This document shows positions 1 through 5,375 of a stretch of DNA of 5,375 nucleotides, in pieces (position 1 is the first letter of the stretch; every line of letters starts with the position of its first letter). The translations under genes and the position numbers were made by a program. The notes under the pieces were generated by a model, which saw only the letters and a program-made list of their open reading frames with translations, had not been told where the DNA came from and ran no database searches. The stretch covers positions 1-5,375 of the forward strand of contig PTKA01000132.1 in NCBI GenBank assembly GCA_002937525.1. The letters are read 5' to 3'. This stretch comes from Alphaproteobacteria bacterium MarineAlpha10_Bin3. GTDB taxonomy: Bacteria; Pseudomonadota; Alphaproteobacteria; UBA8366; GCA-2717185.

Positions 1-49
1 GCGCGCGCAGCGCCGCAAAGTCGGATTCGTTCAGGGAAAAATCGGTCAA
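1..49 (-). CDS. 5' end of an unidentified leftward gene, TTG start (partial)
   Basis: The reverse strand opens with TTG at 49-47 and reads without a stop to the window edge, giving MTDFSLNESDFAALRA (16 codons). An AAGGAG ribosome binding site on the same strand (63-58) lies eight bases before this TTG, which is what decides the start, since no ATG or GTG is available. The gene diverges from argG with 75 bases between start codons, so the two share a promoter region. Sixteen residues are too few to name a family and I do not recognise the product. That it is a real gene is inferred from the strong ribosome binding site and the open frame; the short length limits confidence. Confidence 0.5.
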   Translation of the reverse strand, partial: MTDFSLNESDFAALRA

Positions 50-57
50 TATAGGGG

Positions 58-63
58 CTCCTT
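58..63 (-). promoter_or_regulatory. Shine-Dalgarno site of the leftward partial gene
   Basis: The reverse strand reads AAGGAG here, a near-ideal anti-16S match, eight bases upstream of the TTG at 49-47. It supports TTG as a genuine start codon. Confidence 0.55.
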
Positions 64-69
64 GGTTGC

Positions 70-97
70 TTGCGGGCGGTCAAGCAATGCCTATACT
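70..97 (+). promoter_or_regulatory. Probable sigma70-type promoter of argG
   Basis: A -10-like hexamer TATACT (92-97, five of six consensus bases) is preceded after 16 bases by TTGCGG (70-75), a partial -35 match. Transcription would begin near 104, leaving a leader of about 20 bases. The ribosome binding site follows as AGAGG at 114-118, six bases before the argG ATG. I see no leader-peptide attenuator and no ARG-box-like palindrome. The -10 is good, the -35 only fair. Confidence 0.45.
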
Positions 98-124
98 GCG
101 CCGCCGCAAAAATAGAGGTCCACA

Positions 125-1342
125 ATGCCCAAGAAAACACCCGATGTGAAGAAGGTCGTACTCGCTTATTCCGGCGGTCTCGACACCTCGGTCATTCTGC
201 GCTGGTTGCAGGATACCTATCACTGCGAAGTGGTCACCTTTACCGCCGATCTGGGTCAGGGCGAAGAGATCGAACCGGCCCGCGCCAAGGCGAAAATGAT
301 GGGTGTGACGGAAATCTATATCGAGGATCTGCGCGAAACCTTCGTGCGCGATTATGTGTTTCCGATGTTCCGCGCCAACGCCCTGTATGAAGGCACTTAT
401 CTGCTCGGCACCTCGATCGCGCGGCCGTTGATCGCCAAGCGCCAGATCGAAATCGCGCGCGAGACCGGGGCCGACGCCGTGGCCCACGGCGCGACCGGCA
501 AGGGCAACGATCAAGTGCGTTTCGAGCTGGCCTATTACGGGCTCAATCCGGATATCCATGTCATCTCGCCGTGGCGGGAATGGGATCTGACCAGCCGGAC
601 CCGGTTGATCGACTATGCCAAAGCGCATCAGATTCCGGTACCCAAGGACAAGCGCGGCGAGGCGCCGTTTTCGGTCGATGCCAATCTGCTGCATATCTCG
701 GCCGAGGGAAAAGTGCTGGAAGACCCGAACCAGGAAGCGCCGGAATACATCTATTCCTGGACCACGGCACCCGAAGACGCGCCGGACAAGGCGACCATCG
801 TTGAAATCGCGTTCGAGGCCGGCGACCCGGTCGCGGTGGACGGCGTAACATTATCGCCCGCCGCCCTGCTGACCCGCCTGAACACGCTGGGCGGCGACAA
901 CGGCATCGGCCGGCTCGATCTGGTTGAAAACCGTTTCGTTGGCATGAAGTCGCGCGGCATCTACGAGACGCCCGGCGGCACCGTTCTGCTGGCGGCGCAT
1001 CGCGGGATCGAATCGATCACGCTGGACCGCGAAGCGATGCACCTCAAGGACGAGCTGATGCCGCGCTACGCCACCTTGATCTATAACGGATTCTGGTTTT
1101 CGCCGGAACGCCTGATGCTGCAAGCGCTGATCGACAAGAGCCAGGAACGGGTCAACGGAACGGTCCGGCTCAAGCTCTACAAGGGTAGTGTCGGCGTTAT
1201 CGGCCGCGCCTCGCCCGACAGCCTGTATTCGCTCGCACATGTCACCTTCGAAGAAGACGACGTCTACGACCAGCACGACGCCGAAGGCTTTATCAAACTG
1301 AACGCCTTGCGGTTGCGCCTGGCGCGGCGGCGCGGCGATTAG
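125..1342 (+). CDS. argG: Argininosuccinate synthase
   Basis: Catalyses ATP-dependent condensation of citrulline with aspartate to argininosuccinate, the penultimate step of arginine biosynthesis, in the cytoplasm; the enzyme family is usually tetrameric. The 405-residue length is normal for the family. The N-terminal nucleotide-binding domain carries the PP-loop AYSGGLDTS (residues 14-22). The synthetase domain has [18 protein letters not shown] (88-105), the hallmark [14 protein letters not shown] (121-134), and SPWREWD (148-154), which follow the family's ATP-, citrulline- and aspartate-binding blocks. [10 protein letters not shown] (181-190) and the later [24 protein letters not shown] block are also present. 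No truncation or missing key residue is apparent. The ATG at 125 is chosen for the AGAGG six bases upstream and the standard spacing to the PP-loop. The gene is not next to argH here, ends seven bases from the convergent nnrU-like gene, and appears to be transcribed alone. Confidence 0.97.
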   Translation: MPKKTPDVKKVVLAYSGGLDTSVILRWLQDTYHCEVVTFTADLGQGEEIEPARAKAKMMGVTEIYIEDLRETFVRDYVFPMFRANALYEGTYLLGTSIARPLIAKRQIEIARETGADAVAHGATGKGNDQVRFELAYYGLNPDIHVISPWREWDLTSRTRLIDYAKAHQIPVPKDKRGEAPFSVDANLLHISAEGKVLEDPNQEAPEYIYSWTTAPEDAPDKATIVEIAFEAGDPVAVDGVTLSPAALLTRLNTLGGDNGIGRLDLVENRFVGMKSRGIYETPGGTVLLAAHRGIESITLDREAMHLKDELMPRYATLIYNGFWFSPERLMLQALIDKSQERVNGTVRLKLYKGSVGVIGRASPDSLYSLAHVTFEEDDVYDQHDAEGFIKLNALRLRLARRRGD

Positions 1343-1349
1343 CTGTGCA

Positions 1350-2033
1350 TCACGGTATCGCGGCGACGCCGAAGGCGGCTTCGTGGACGGTGAGGATGAC
1401 GACGTAGAGGGCCAGTCCCGCAAGTATGCGCGTCAGGCCGATGCCGGCCCAGTCGATCTTGACCCGGCCCTGGATCGCCGCCAGGAACGGGATCGCCGAA
1501 CTGCCCATCGCGACCGGGCCCCAGGCCGCGCCGGCGGATGCGCGGCGGCGCTGGTCGATATGGACCATGCCGCCCAGCGCCAGCACGGTTACGCCGCCAA
1601 ACAGCAACAGGCTGGCGGCATCGCCATTGGCGGCGCTATGGGAAATGCCCCACAGCGACACGGCCCACAGGAAGGGGTGGCGGGTTATTGTCGCGGCACC
1701 TTGTACTGGGTGCGGGTCGTCGAGCAGCGATTCGCCGCCGACCCCGGTGACGTTCCGGGTCGTCAAACCGGCGACGGCGAAAAGGCACACGAAAGGCATC
1801 GTGACCAGCGGTATCGCGCGCAACGCTGGCGCCGATGGCCATAATTCGACATAGGGTGCGGCACCATAGGCGCGCAACATCCAGATGAAGGATGCCAGCG
1901 CAACCAGCGCATAGAGGCCACGAAACACGCCTTCGCTGAACAGCCCGACAATGCGCCGGCGGACCGCCGGGCTGGACCCGGCAAAATGAGCGCCGACAAA
2001 AACGGCCACGGCAAGCGCCAGAGTTTCAAGCAT
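1350..2033 (-). CDS. NnrU-family integral membrane protein
   Basis: A 227-residue, very hydrophobic protein matching the NnrU family, first named from denitrification (nitric oxide response) gene clusters; the molecular function is still unclear. Membrane segments are visible near residues 1-18, 36-54, 70-90, 118-130, 138-157, and a C-terminal one near 197-217. The typical family signature is TRHPFLWAVSLWGISHSAANGD at 117-138, with conserved R-H-P, W and H residues, preceded by TTRNVTGVGGE (91-101). The frame stays open far upstream of 2033, but that extension is antisense to the DUF3253 gene and hydrophilic; MLETLALAVAVFVGAHF is the natural family N-terminus, although no strong ribosome binding site precedes it. 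It converges on argG and diverges from the DUF3253 gene. No nitrogen-oxide genes are nearby, so a link to denitrification is not supported here. Confidence 0.88.
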   Translation of the reverse strand: MLETLALAVAVFVGAHFAGSSPAVRRRIVGLFSEGVFRGLYALVALASFIWMLRAYGAAPYVELWPSAPALRAIPLVTMPFVCLFAVAGLTTRNVTGVGGESLLDDPHPVQGAATITRHPFLWAVSLWGISHSAANGDAASLLLFGGVTVLALGGMVHIDQRRRASAGAAWGPVAMGSSAIPFLAAIQGRVKIDWAGIGLTRILAGLALYVVILTVHEAAFGVAAIP

Positions 2034-2087
2034 GATGGTGCGATTATGGGCCGCGTTGGCAGCCGCGTCCAACACCATTCTGGCCCG

Positions 2088-2104
2088 CCACGCCACGGGC
2101 GTGG
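2088..2104. promoter_or_regulatory. Palindrome and weak -10 upstream of the DUF3253 gene
   Basis: Between the divergent starts at 2033 and 2118, CCACGC (2088-2093) and GCGTGG (2099-2104) form a perfect inverted repeat around five bases. TACATT (2105-2110) follows directly and could serve as a -10 for the rightward pair, placing the transcript start at or just before the ATG at 2118. No convincing -35 is present. An operator is possible, but GC-rich DNA produces such repeats by chance. Confidence 0.25.
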
Positions 2105-2117
2105 TACATTTGTCGCC

Positions 2118-2429
2118 ATGACCCAGACCGCTGACAAAGCAACCCCGCCGACGCGCGCCGACCCGGTCGTGGAAACGATTTTGGCGGTTTTGGGTGAACT
2201 GCCGCCGGGCGGGTCCGCGTCGCCGATGGATGTCGCGCGCGCCTATGCCGCAAGGCGGGCCAAACCGTCCGATCCGCCCGATGTCTGGCGGCGCTATATG
2301 AACGCGGTAAAGCAGCAGATGGTGCATCTGGCCCGCGCCGGACAGATCGAAATCACCCGCAAGGGACAGCCTGTCGATCCCAATAATTTCAAGGGTGTCG
2401 TCCGGCTGCGCCGGCCTGCAAACCAGTAA
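2118..2429 (+). CDS. DUF3253 small protein
   Basis: A 103-residue soluble protein matching the DUF3253 pattern, a family of unknown function with a likely winged-helix-like fold. Visible elements are DPVVETILAVLGELPPG (residues 15-31), a helical SPMDVARAYA (35-44), the conserved VWRRYMNAVKQQMVHLARAGQIEI block (56-79), and the closing KGQPVDPNNFKGVVRLR (82-98). The W-R-x-x-M helix followed by a short helix, a basic hairpin and G-x-(I/V)-R-L-R is the family signature. The ATG at 2118 fits the family start; the frame is open back to 1986, but that stretch overlaps the divergent NnrU-family gene and is not protein-like. There is no clear ribosome binding site, and the weak -10 just upstream suggests a very short or leaderless transcript. 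Its stop directly abuts the MFS transporter start. DNA binding is inference only. Confidence 0.82.
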   Translation: MTQTADKATPPTRADPVVETILAVLGELPPGGSASPMDVARAYAARRAKPSDPPDVWRRYMNAVKQQMVHLARAGQIEITRKGQPVDPNNFKGVVRLRRPANQ

Positions 2430-3614
2430 ATGATTCCGGTCTGGCTGCGCCTGGCCATCGGAGGCGGCGCCACGCTGCTTGTCGGCATGGGGATTGGCCG
2501 GTTTTCCTATACGGCGCTGATCCCGGCGATCATTCTCGACGGCGCGCTCAGCGAAGCGCAAGCCGCCTATGTCGGCGCCTTCAATCTTGGCGGGTATCTG
2601 GCCGGCGCGCTTGGCGTGCCGATGCTGCGGCGGCGCATCGAAACCGTCCTGGTGCTGAAAGCCGCTTTGCTGATCTCGCTGTTGTGCCTGGTCGCCAGCA
2701 TAGCACCTTTGGGCTTCGTCTGGCTTGCCTGGTGGCGGTTCCTGGTCGGCGCCACGGTCGCCGTGATGATGATCCTTAGCCTGGCGCTGGTGACGACATC
2801 GGTGCCCCCGGACCGGCTTGGCAAGGCGACCGGCGTCGCCTTCACCGGGGTCGGTATCGCCATTCTGCTATCGGGTACGCTGGTGCCGGTGTTGCTGGAA
2901 TACGGCCTTTGGGCGGCGTGGACCGGTCTTGCCGGCGTCGGCGCGCTGGGCGTCGCGGTCGGCTGGTGGGGGTTGTCGCCCGCCAGCGGCCCGGATGTGG
3001 CGGTGCAAAAAGCCACGCCGCGCCCGGCCGTGACGATGGCCATCGCGCGCCTGATGATAGCACAGGGCCTGTTTTCCATCGGTTTGGTCCCGCATTCGAT
3101 TTATTGGGTGGATTACATCGCGCGCGGTCTCGATCTGGGTATCCAGCAGGGCGGCGCACAGTGGGTCCTGGTCGGGATCGGCGCGGTCGGCGGCGCCTAT
3201 CTGTGTGGCTGGCTGGCCGACCGAATCGGGTTTGCCGCCGCCCTGGTGCTGATGTTCAGCGTGCTGGCGGTTGGCATCGCGATCCCGGTTTTATGGCCGA
3301 CTTGGCCGGTTCTGATTGCATCGTCCTTGATTTTTGGCGCGCAGCCGGGCCTTTCGGCGGTCATTTCCGGCCGCGCCCGCCAGGTGGTCGGCGCGCGCGA
3401 CATGGCCCATGTCTGGCGCTGGATGGTGCTGGCGGTCGGGGTCGGACAGACCGTTGCCGGCTACGCCCTGGTATCGTTGTACAACGCTACCGGCAGCTAT
3501 ACCCCGGTCTTCCTGGCCGGTGCGGGCGCCATGGCGTTGGGCGCGGTTCTGTCGTGGCCGCGGCGCGCTACAGATCCGGTTCCGCCACGCCGGCCTGACG
3601 GCAGGCGGCGATAA
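2430..3614 (+). CDS. YbfB/YjiJ-family MFS transporter
   Basis: A 394-residue inner-membrane transporter of the major facilitator superfamily, with about twelve hydrophobic segments in two halves separated by a hydrophilic loop (about 181-198). The first helix carries [14 protein letters not shown] (19-32), the hallmark of the YbfB/YjiJ subgroup. LADRIG (262-267) matches the MFS motif-A position between helices 8 and 9. The substrate is unknown. The ATG follows the DUF3253 stop with no gap (TAAATG) and no Shine-Dalgarno, so translation probably depends on reinitiation and the two genes form one unit. The C-terminus after helix 12 (about residue 376) is an arginine- and proline-rich tail, [18 protein letters not shown], encoded largely by sequence antisense to the folD 3' end (47-base overlap). 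Without that run-on the protein would end near the last helix, as is usual. Confidence 0.88.
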   Translation: MIPVWLRLAIGGGATLLVGMGIGRFSYTALIPAIILDGALSEAQAAYVGAFNLGGYLAGALGVPMLRRRIETVLVLKAALLISLLCLVASIAPLGFVWLAWWRFLVGATVAVMMILSLALVTTSVPPDRLGKATGVAFTGVGIAILLSGTLVPVLLEYGLWAAWTGLAGVGALGVAVGWWGLSPASGPDVAVQKATPRPAVTMAIARLMIAQGLFSIGLVPHSIYWVDYIARGLDLGIQQGGAQWVLVGIGAVGGAYLCGWLADRIGFAAALVLMFSVLAVGIAIPVLWPTWPVLIASSLIFGAQPGLSAVISGRARQVVGARDMAHVWRWMVLAVGVGQTVAGYALVSLYNATGSYTPVFLAGAGAMALGAVLSWPRRATDPVPPRRPDGRRR

Positions 3615-4458
3615 GCGTATTGCGCAACAGGACCGCGATCGTCATCGGCCCGACGCCGCCGGGCACCGGCGTGATCGCGCCCGCAACCTGGACGGCCTCC
3701 TCGAAGGCGACATCGCCGACCAGCCGGGTTTTGCCCGGCTCGGTTCCCGGCACCCGGTTGATGCCGACATCGATCACGGCCGCGCCCGGTTTGATCCAGT
3801 CGCCGCGGATCATCTCGGAACGGCCGACGGCGGCGACCAGGATATCGGCGCGGCGGCAAACACCCGGCAGATCGCGGGTGCGCGAATGCGCCATCGTGAC
3901 GGTACAGTTGGCGGCGAGCAGCAATGCCGCCATCGGTTTGCCGACGATATTGGAACGGCCGACGATGACCGCCGCTAGCCCCGACAGATCGCCCAGCCGG
4001 TCGCGCAGCATCATCAGGCAGCCAAGCGGGGTGCACGGCACCAGGGCGGCGGCGCCAACCGCCAGCCGGCCGGCATTGATGACATGGAACCCGTCAACGT
4101 CCTTTTGCGGGTCGATCGCGTCCATGACCGCCTGTTCGTCGATCTGACCGGGCAAGGGCAGTTGCACCAATATGCCATGCACCGCGCCGTCGGCGTTGAG
4201 TTCCGCAATCAGCGAGAGCAAGTCCGCCTGCAAGACATCGTGCGGCAGCCGGTGTTCCACGCTTCGCATGCCGCACGCGACGGTCTGCTTCGCCTTGTTG
4301 CGGACATATACATTGCTCGCGGGGTCTTCGCCGACCAGGATGACGGCGAGGCCGGGGGTCAGGCCGTGGGATTGTTGCAGCGCCGCCACGCACTCCGCGA
4401 TCCGCGCCCGCAGCCGCGCCGCAAAAGCCTTGCCGTCGATGATATTGGGTTCAGTCAT
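3568..4458 (-). CDS. folD: Bifunctional methylene-tetrahydrofolate dehydrogenase / methenyl-tetrahydrofolate cyclohydrolase
   Basis: Interconverts 5,10-methylene-, 5,10-methenyl- and 10-formyl-tetrahydrofolate with NADP, supplying one-carbon units for purines and formyl-methionine; cytoplasmic, normally a homodimer. At 296 residues it has the usual length. Substrate-site motifs are YVRNKAK (51-57, with Y51 and catalytic K55), VQLPLP (98-103) and PQKDVDGFH (117-125, with D122), corresponding to E. coli Y50, K54 and D121. PCTPLG (141-146) and the Rossmann motif [10 protein letters not shown] (166-175) bind the cofactor, and [11 protein letters not shown] (263-273) closes the fold. Nothing essential is missing. 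The ATG at 4458-4456 overlaps the stop of the DUF167 remnant in ATGACTGA, implying former or current translational coupling, and the family N-terminus (IIDGKAFA) begins five residues in. Its last 47 bases overlap the convergent transporter gene. Confidence 0.96.
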   Translation of the reverse strand: MTEPNIIDGKAFAARLRARIAECVAALQQSHGLTPGLAVILVGEDPASNVYVRNKAKQTVACGMRSVEHRLPHDVLQADLLSLIAELNADGAVHGILVQLPLPGQIDEQAVMDAIDPQKDVDGFHVINAGRLAVGAAALVPCTPLGCLMMLRDRLGDLSGLAAVIVGRSNIVGKPMAALLLAANCTVTMAHSRTRDLPGVCRRADILVAAVGRSEMIRGDWIKPGAAVIDVGINRVPGTEPGKTRLVGDVAFEEAVQVAGAITPVPGGVGPMTIAVLLRNTLIAACRQAGVAEPDL

Positions 4459-4628
4459 GATGCGCCGTCATCCATTGGTCGAGCGTTTCGTACAGCGCCG
4501 CCGGGTCGCCGGCGACATGGATTTGCTTGTTGTGGCCCCGGCGGCAACCGACAGCGCCGTCCTGGGTATCCGCCACGCATTGGCCGGCAGCGCCTTGTTC
4601 GCCTTGCCGCGCCGGACCGGGAAGGCGG
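4451..4628 (-). pseudogene. Decayed DUF167 (YggU/UPF0235) gene between yggT and folD
   Basis: The reverse strand encodes two out-of-phase pieces of a DUF167 protein. The first frame gives GKANKAL (from 4608), a short PAN where about six residues are usual, then AWRIPRTALSVAAGAT, ending near 4531. One base appears lost there, and the neighbouring frame continues with [26 protein letters not shown] to TGA at 4453-4451. Together they make a plausible DUF167 C-terminal half. The N-terminal strands of the usual 75-110 residue family are absent: directly upstream is the yggT stop (4631-4629), and no start codon lies near the first frame. The stop still overlaps the folD ATG, as in an intact operon. 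DUF167 function is unknown in general. An assembly error could explain the single-base shift but not readily the missing half. Confidence 0.7.
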
Positions 4629-4910
4629 TTAATGCGGCATATATTCGAACAGCAGACTTTTGGCAAAAAACAGCAGCAGGATCAATACGATCGGCGAAAG
4701 GTCGATACCGCCCAGAGTCGGCAGGAACCGGCGGATCGGCCGCAGCGCGGGCTCGGTGACGCGGTGCAGAAAATCGCCGGCCAAATAGACGAAGCGATTT
4801 TGCGTATTGACCACCTTGAACGCCACCAGCCAACTCAGCACGGCGGAAATGATCAGGCACCAGACATAAAGTTCGATCACCGTGCTGATCAGCCAAACAA
4901 GTGAATTCAT
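4629..4910 (-). CDS. yggT: YggT-family integral membrane protein
   Basis: A 93-residue inner-membrane protein with two hydrophobic segments (about residues 3-30 and 68-87) flanking a conserved middle: NTQNRFVYLAGDFLHRVTEPALRPIRRFLPTLGGIDLSP (35-73). The TEP-x-L-x-P-(I/V)-R and LGGIDLSP motifs define the YggT/DUF-like family, described from work on osmotic tolerance and often neighbouring cell-division or DUF167 genes; its mechanism is not settled. The ATG at 4910-4908 is chosen because MNSLVWLISTVIELYVW is the family N-terminus; GGGACGG lies about ten bases upstream as a fair ribosome binding site. The open frame continues to 5051, but that extension lacks family character. The gene is first in the leftward group and ends where a DUF167 gene should begin. 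Its short tail (LFEYMPH) may be natural or may mark the junction of a deletion. Confidence 0.9.
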   Translation of the reverse strand: MNSLVWLISTVIELYVWCLIISAVLSWLVAFKVVNTQNRFVYLAGDFLHRVTEPALRPIRRFLPTLGGIDLSPIVLILLLFFAKSLLFEYMPH

Positions 4911-5008
4911 GACGCGCGCCGTCCCGTCGTTGCCGATGATTACCAGATGCGAAACTACCGCCTGGGCCCGGATAGAGGCAAGCCCGCAGGCGACAGCGAA
5001 AGCCATCC

Positions 5009-5037
5009 TTGACAGGGTCCCGCCGCATGAACATATT
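5009..5037 (+). promoter_or_regulatory. Sigma70-type promoter of tRNA-Ala
   Basis: A perfect -35 TTGACA (5009-5014) is followed after 17 bases by CATATT (5032-5037), four of six -10 consensus bases. The bases after the -10 (CCGCCGC) form a GC-rich discriminator, a feature associated with stringent control of stable-RNA promoters. Transcription should start near 5044, about 38 bases before the mature tRNA. Confidence 0.6.
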
Positions 5038-5050
5038 CCGCCGCGAAACA

Positions 5051-5078
5051 TGGAGCACCCGGCCCACGGGCTGCTCCA
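5051..5078 (+). other. Hairpin in the tRNA-Ala precursor leader, with CCA-like end
   Basis: TGGAGCA (5051-5057) pairs perfectly with TGCTCCA (5072-5078), and the inner CCC (5058-5060) can pair with GGG (5068-5070) across a seven-base loop with one bulge. Four bases separate it from the mature tRNA 5' end. The strand continues as CC-A, so the structure looks like a small acceptor stem with a 3' CCA. GCTCCACCA (5073-5081) is identical to the last nine bases of the tRNA (5150-5158). It lacks a T tract, so it is not a typical terminator. Confidence 0.5.
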
Positions 5079-5082
5079 CCAT

Positions 5083-5158
<76 letters not shown>

Positions 5159-5174
5159 CTTACTTTCAGCATTT

Positions 5175-5197
5175 CCCGGCCATTCCGTAGCGCCGGG
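5175..5197 (+). terminator. Possible terminator hairpin after tRNA-Ala
   Basis: CCCGGC (5175-5180) and GCCGGG (5192-5197) form a perfect six-base GC stem with an eleven-base loop, 16 bases after the tRNA. No T run follows (TATAATGG instead), so this would be a weak intrinsic terminator at best; a processing or Rho-assisted end is equally possible. Confidence 0.3.
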
Positions 5198-5375
5198 TAT
5201 AATGGCGTGTATTCAGTATCTTAGCGCCATATAGCCACCCCATTCCCGGCATGAGAGACGGTATTACCCGCGAAACAGGGGCTTTTAGCCGGTGCGTCTC
5301 CGGGGGCCGATTTCGCGGTCATTCCGTTGCGGTGGTTTCTACCGAATTCCCAGCAACTGCCGCTGATCCCGCCAG
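5198..5375. other. Non-coding stretch with no supported gene
   Basis: I see no gene on either strand after the tRNA hairpin. A perfect -10 hexamer TATAAT (5198-5203) has no -35 partner at proper spacing. Small inverted repeats (ATGGCG 5202-5207 with CGCCAT; GAGACG 5255-5260 with CGTCTC 5295-5300) and a 12-base near-repeat, CATTCCGTAGCG at 5181 and CATTCCGTTGCG at 5320, are present. The base composition looks slightly less GC-rich than the genes. No duplicate of the tRNA 3' end is seen here that would mark an integrated element. Confidence 0.35.

Noticed and set aside
80..694. Long open frame on the reverse strand inside argG (204 codons)
   Set aside because: It is antisense to a clearly conserved enzyme gene, has no family character, and such frames are common opposite GC-rich coding sequence.
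1370..1383. CGAAG-GCGG-CTTCG hairpin just after argG as a terminator
   Set aside because: The stem is only five bases, has no T run, and lies within the nnrU-like coding sequence.
2055..2073. FNR/NnrR-type binding site upstream of the NnrU-family gene
   Set aside because: The TTG and CAA half-sites are eleven bases apart rather than the eight of an FNR-type box, and the rest of the consensus is missing.
1986..2117. Earlier start for the DUF3253 protein
   Set aside because: It would overlap the divergent NnrU-family gene by about 48 bases, and the added residues do not look like the family.
2034..2561. N-terminal extension of the NnrU-family protein to 403 residues
   Set aside because: The extra residues are antisense to the DUF3253 gene and the transporter start, are hydrophilic and arginine-rich, and precede the natural family N-terminus.
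4629..4672. Programmed -1 frameshift joining yggT to the DUF167 remnant at a T6 run (reverse strand, 4670-4665)
   Set aside because: The phase is right for a -1 shift, but there is no canonical slippery heptamer and the DUF167 part is itself frameshifted again downstream, so a fusion product would not be a complete protein.

Overview
The window reads as ordinary chromosomal DNA from a GC-rich alphaproteobacterium, probably Rhodospirillales-like. The pointers are high GC (low to mid 60s by eye), strong GC preference at third codon positions, the yggT / DUF167 / folD gene order, and argG standing apart from argH. No phage, insertion sequence, CRISPR array or defence genes are visible.

Left part (1-2033): the first 49 bases hold the start of a leftward gene that runs off the window. 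It diverges from argG (argininosuccinate synthase, arginine biosynthesis), which has a recognisable sigma70-type promoter and ribosome binding site. argG meets the leftward membrane-protein gene of the NnrU family tail to tail, with seven bases between the stop codons.

Middle (2034-3614): an 84-base divergent intergenic region separates the NnrU-family gene from a rightward pair, a small DUF3253 protein and a YbfB/YjiJ-like MFS transporter. The transporter's ATG directly follows the stop codon of the DUF3253 gene, so the two are probably one transcription unit with coupled translation. The transporter gene runs 47 bases into the 3' end of folD on the other strand.

Right part (3568-5375): a leftward cluster of yggT (two-helix membrane protein), a decayed DUF167/YggU gene and folD (methylene-tetrahydrofolate dehydrogenase/cyclohydrolase). 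The DUF167 gene has lost its N-terminal half and start codon and carries a one-base frameshift, yet its 3' end still overlaps the folD start as in an intact operon. Divergent from yggT is a complete tRNA-Ala(CGC) gene with a good promoter and an unusual leader hairpin that duplicates the nine 3'-terminal bases of the tRNA. The last 217 bases contain no gene I can support.

I found no new multi-gene system. The points most worth checking are the broken DUF167 gene, the tRNA leader hairpin and the transporter/folD overlap.
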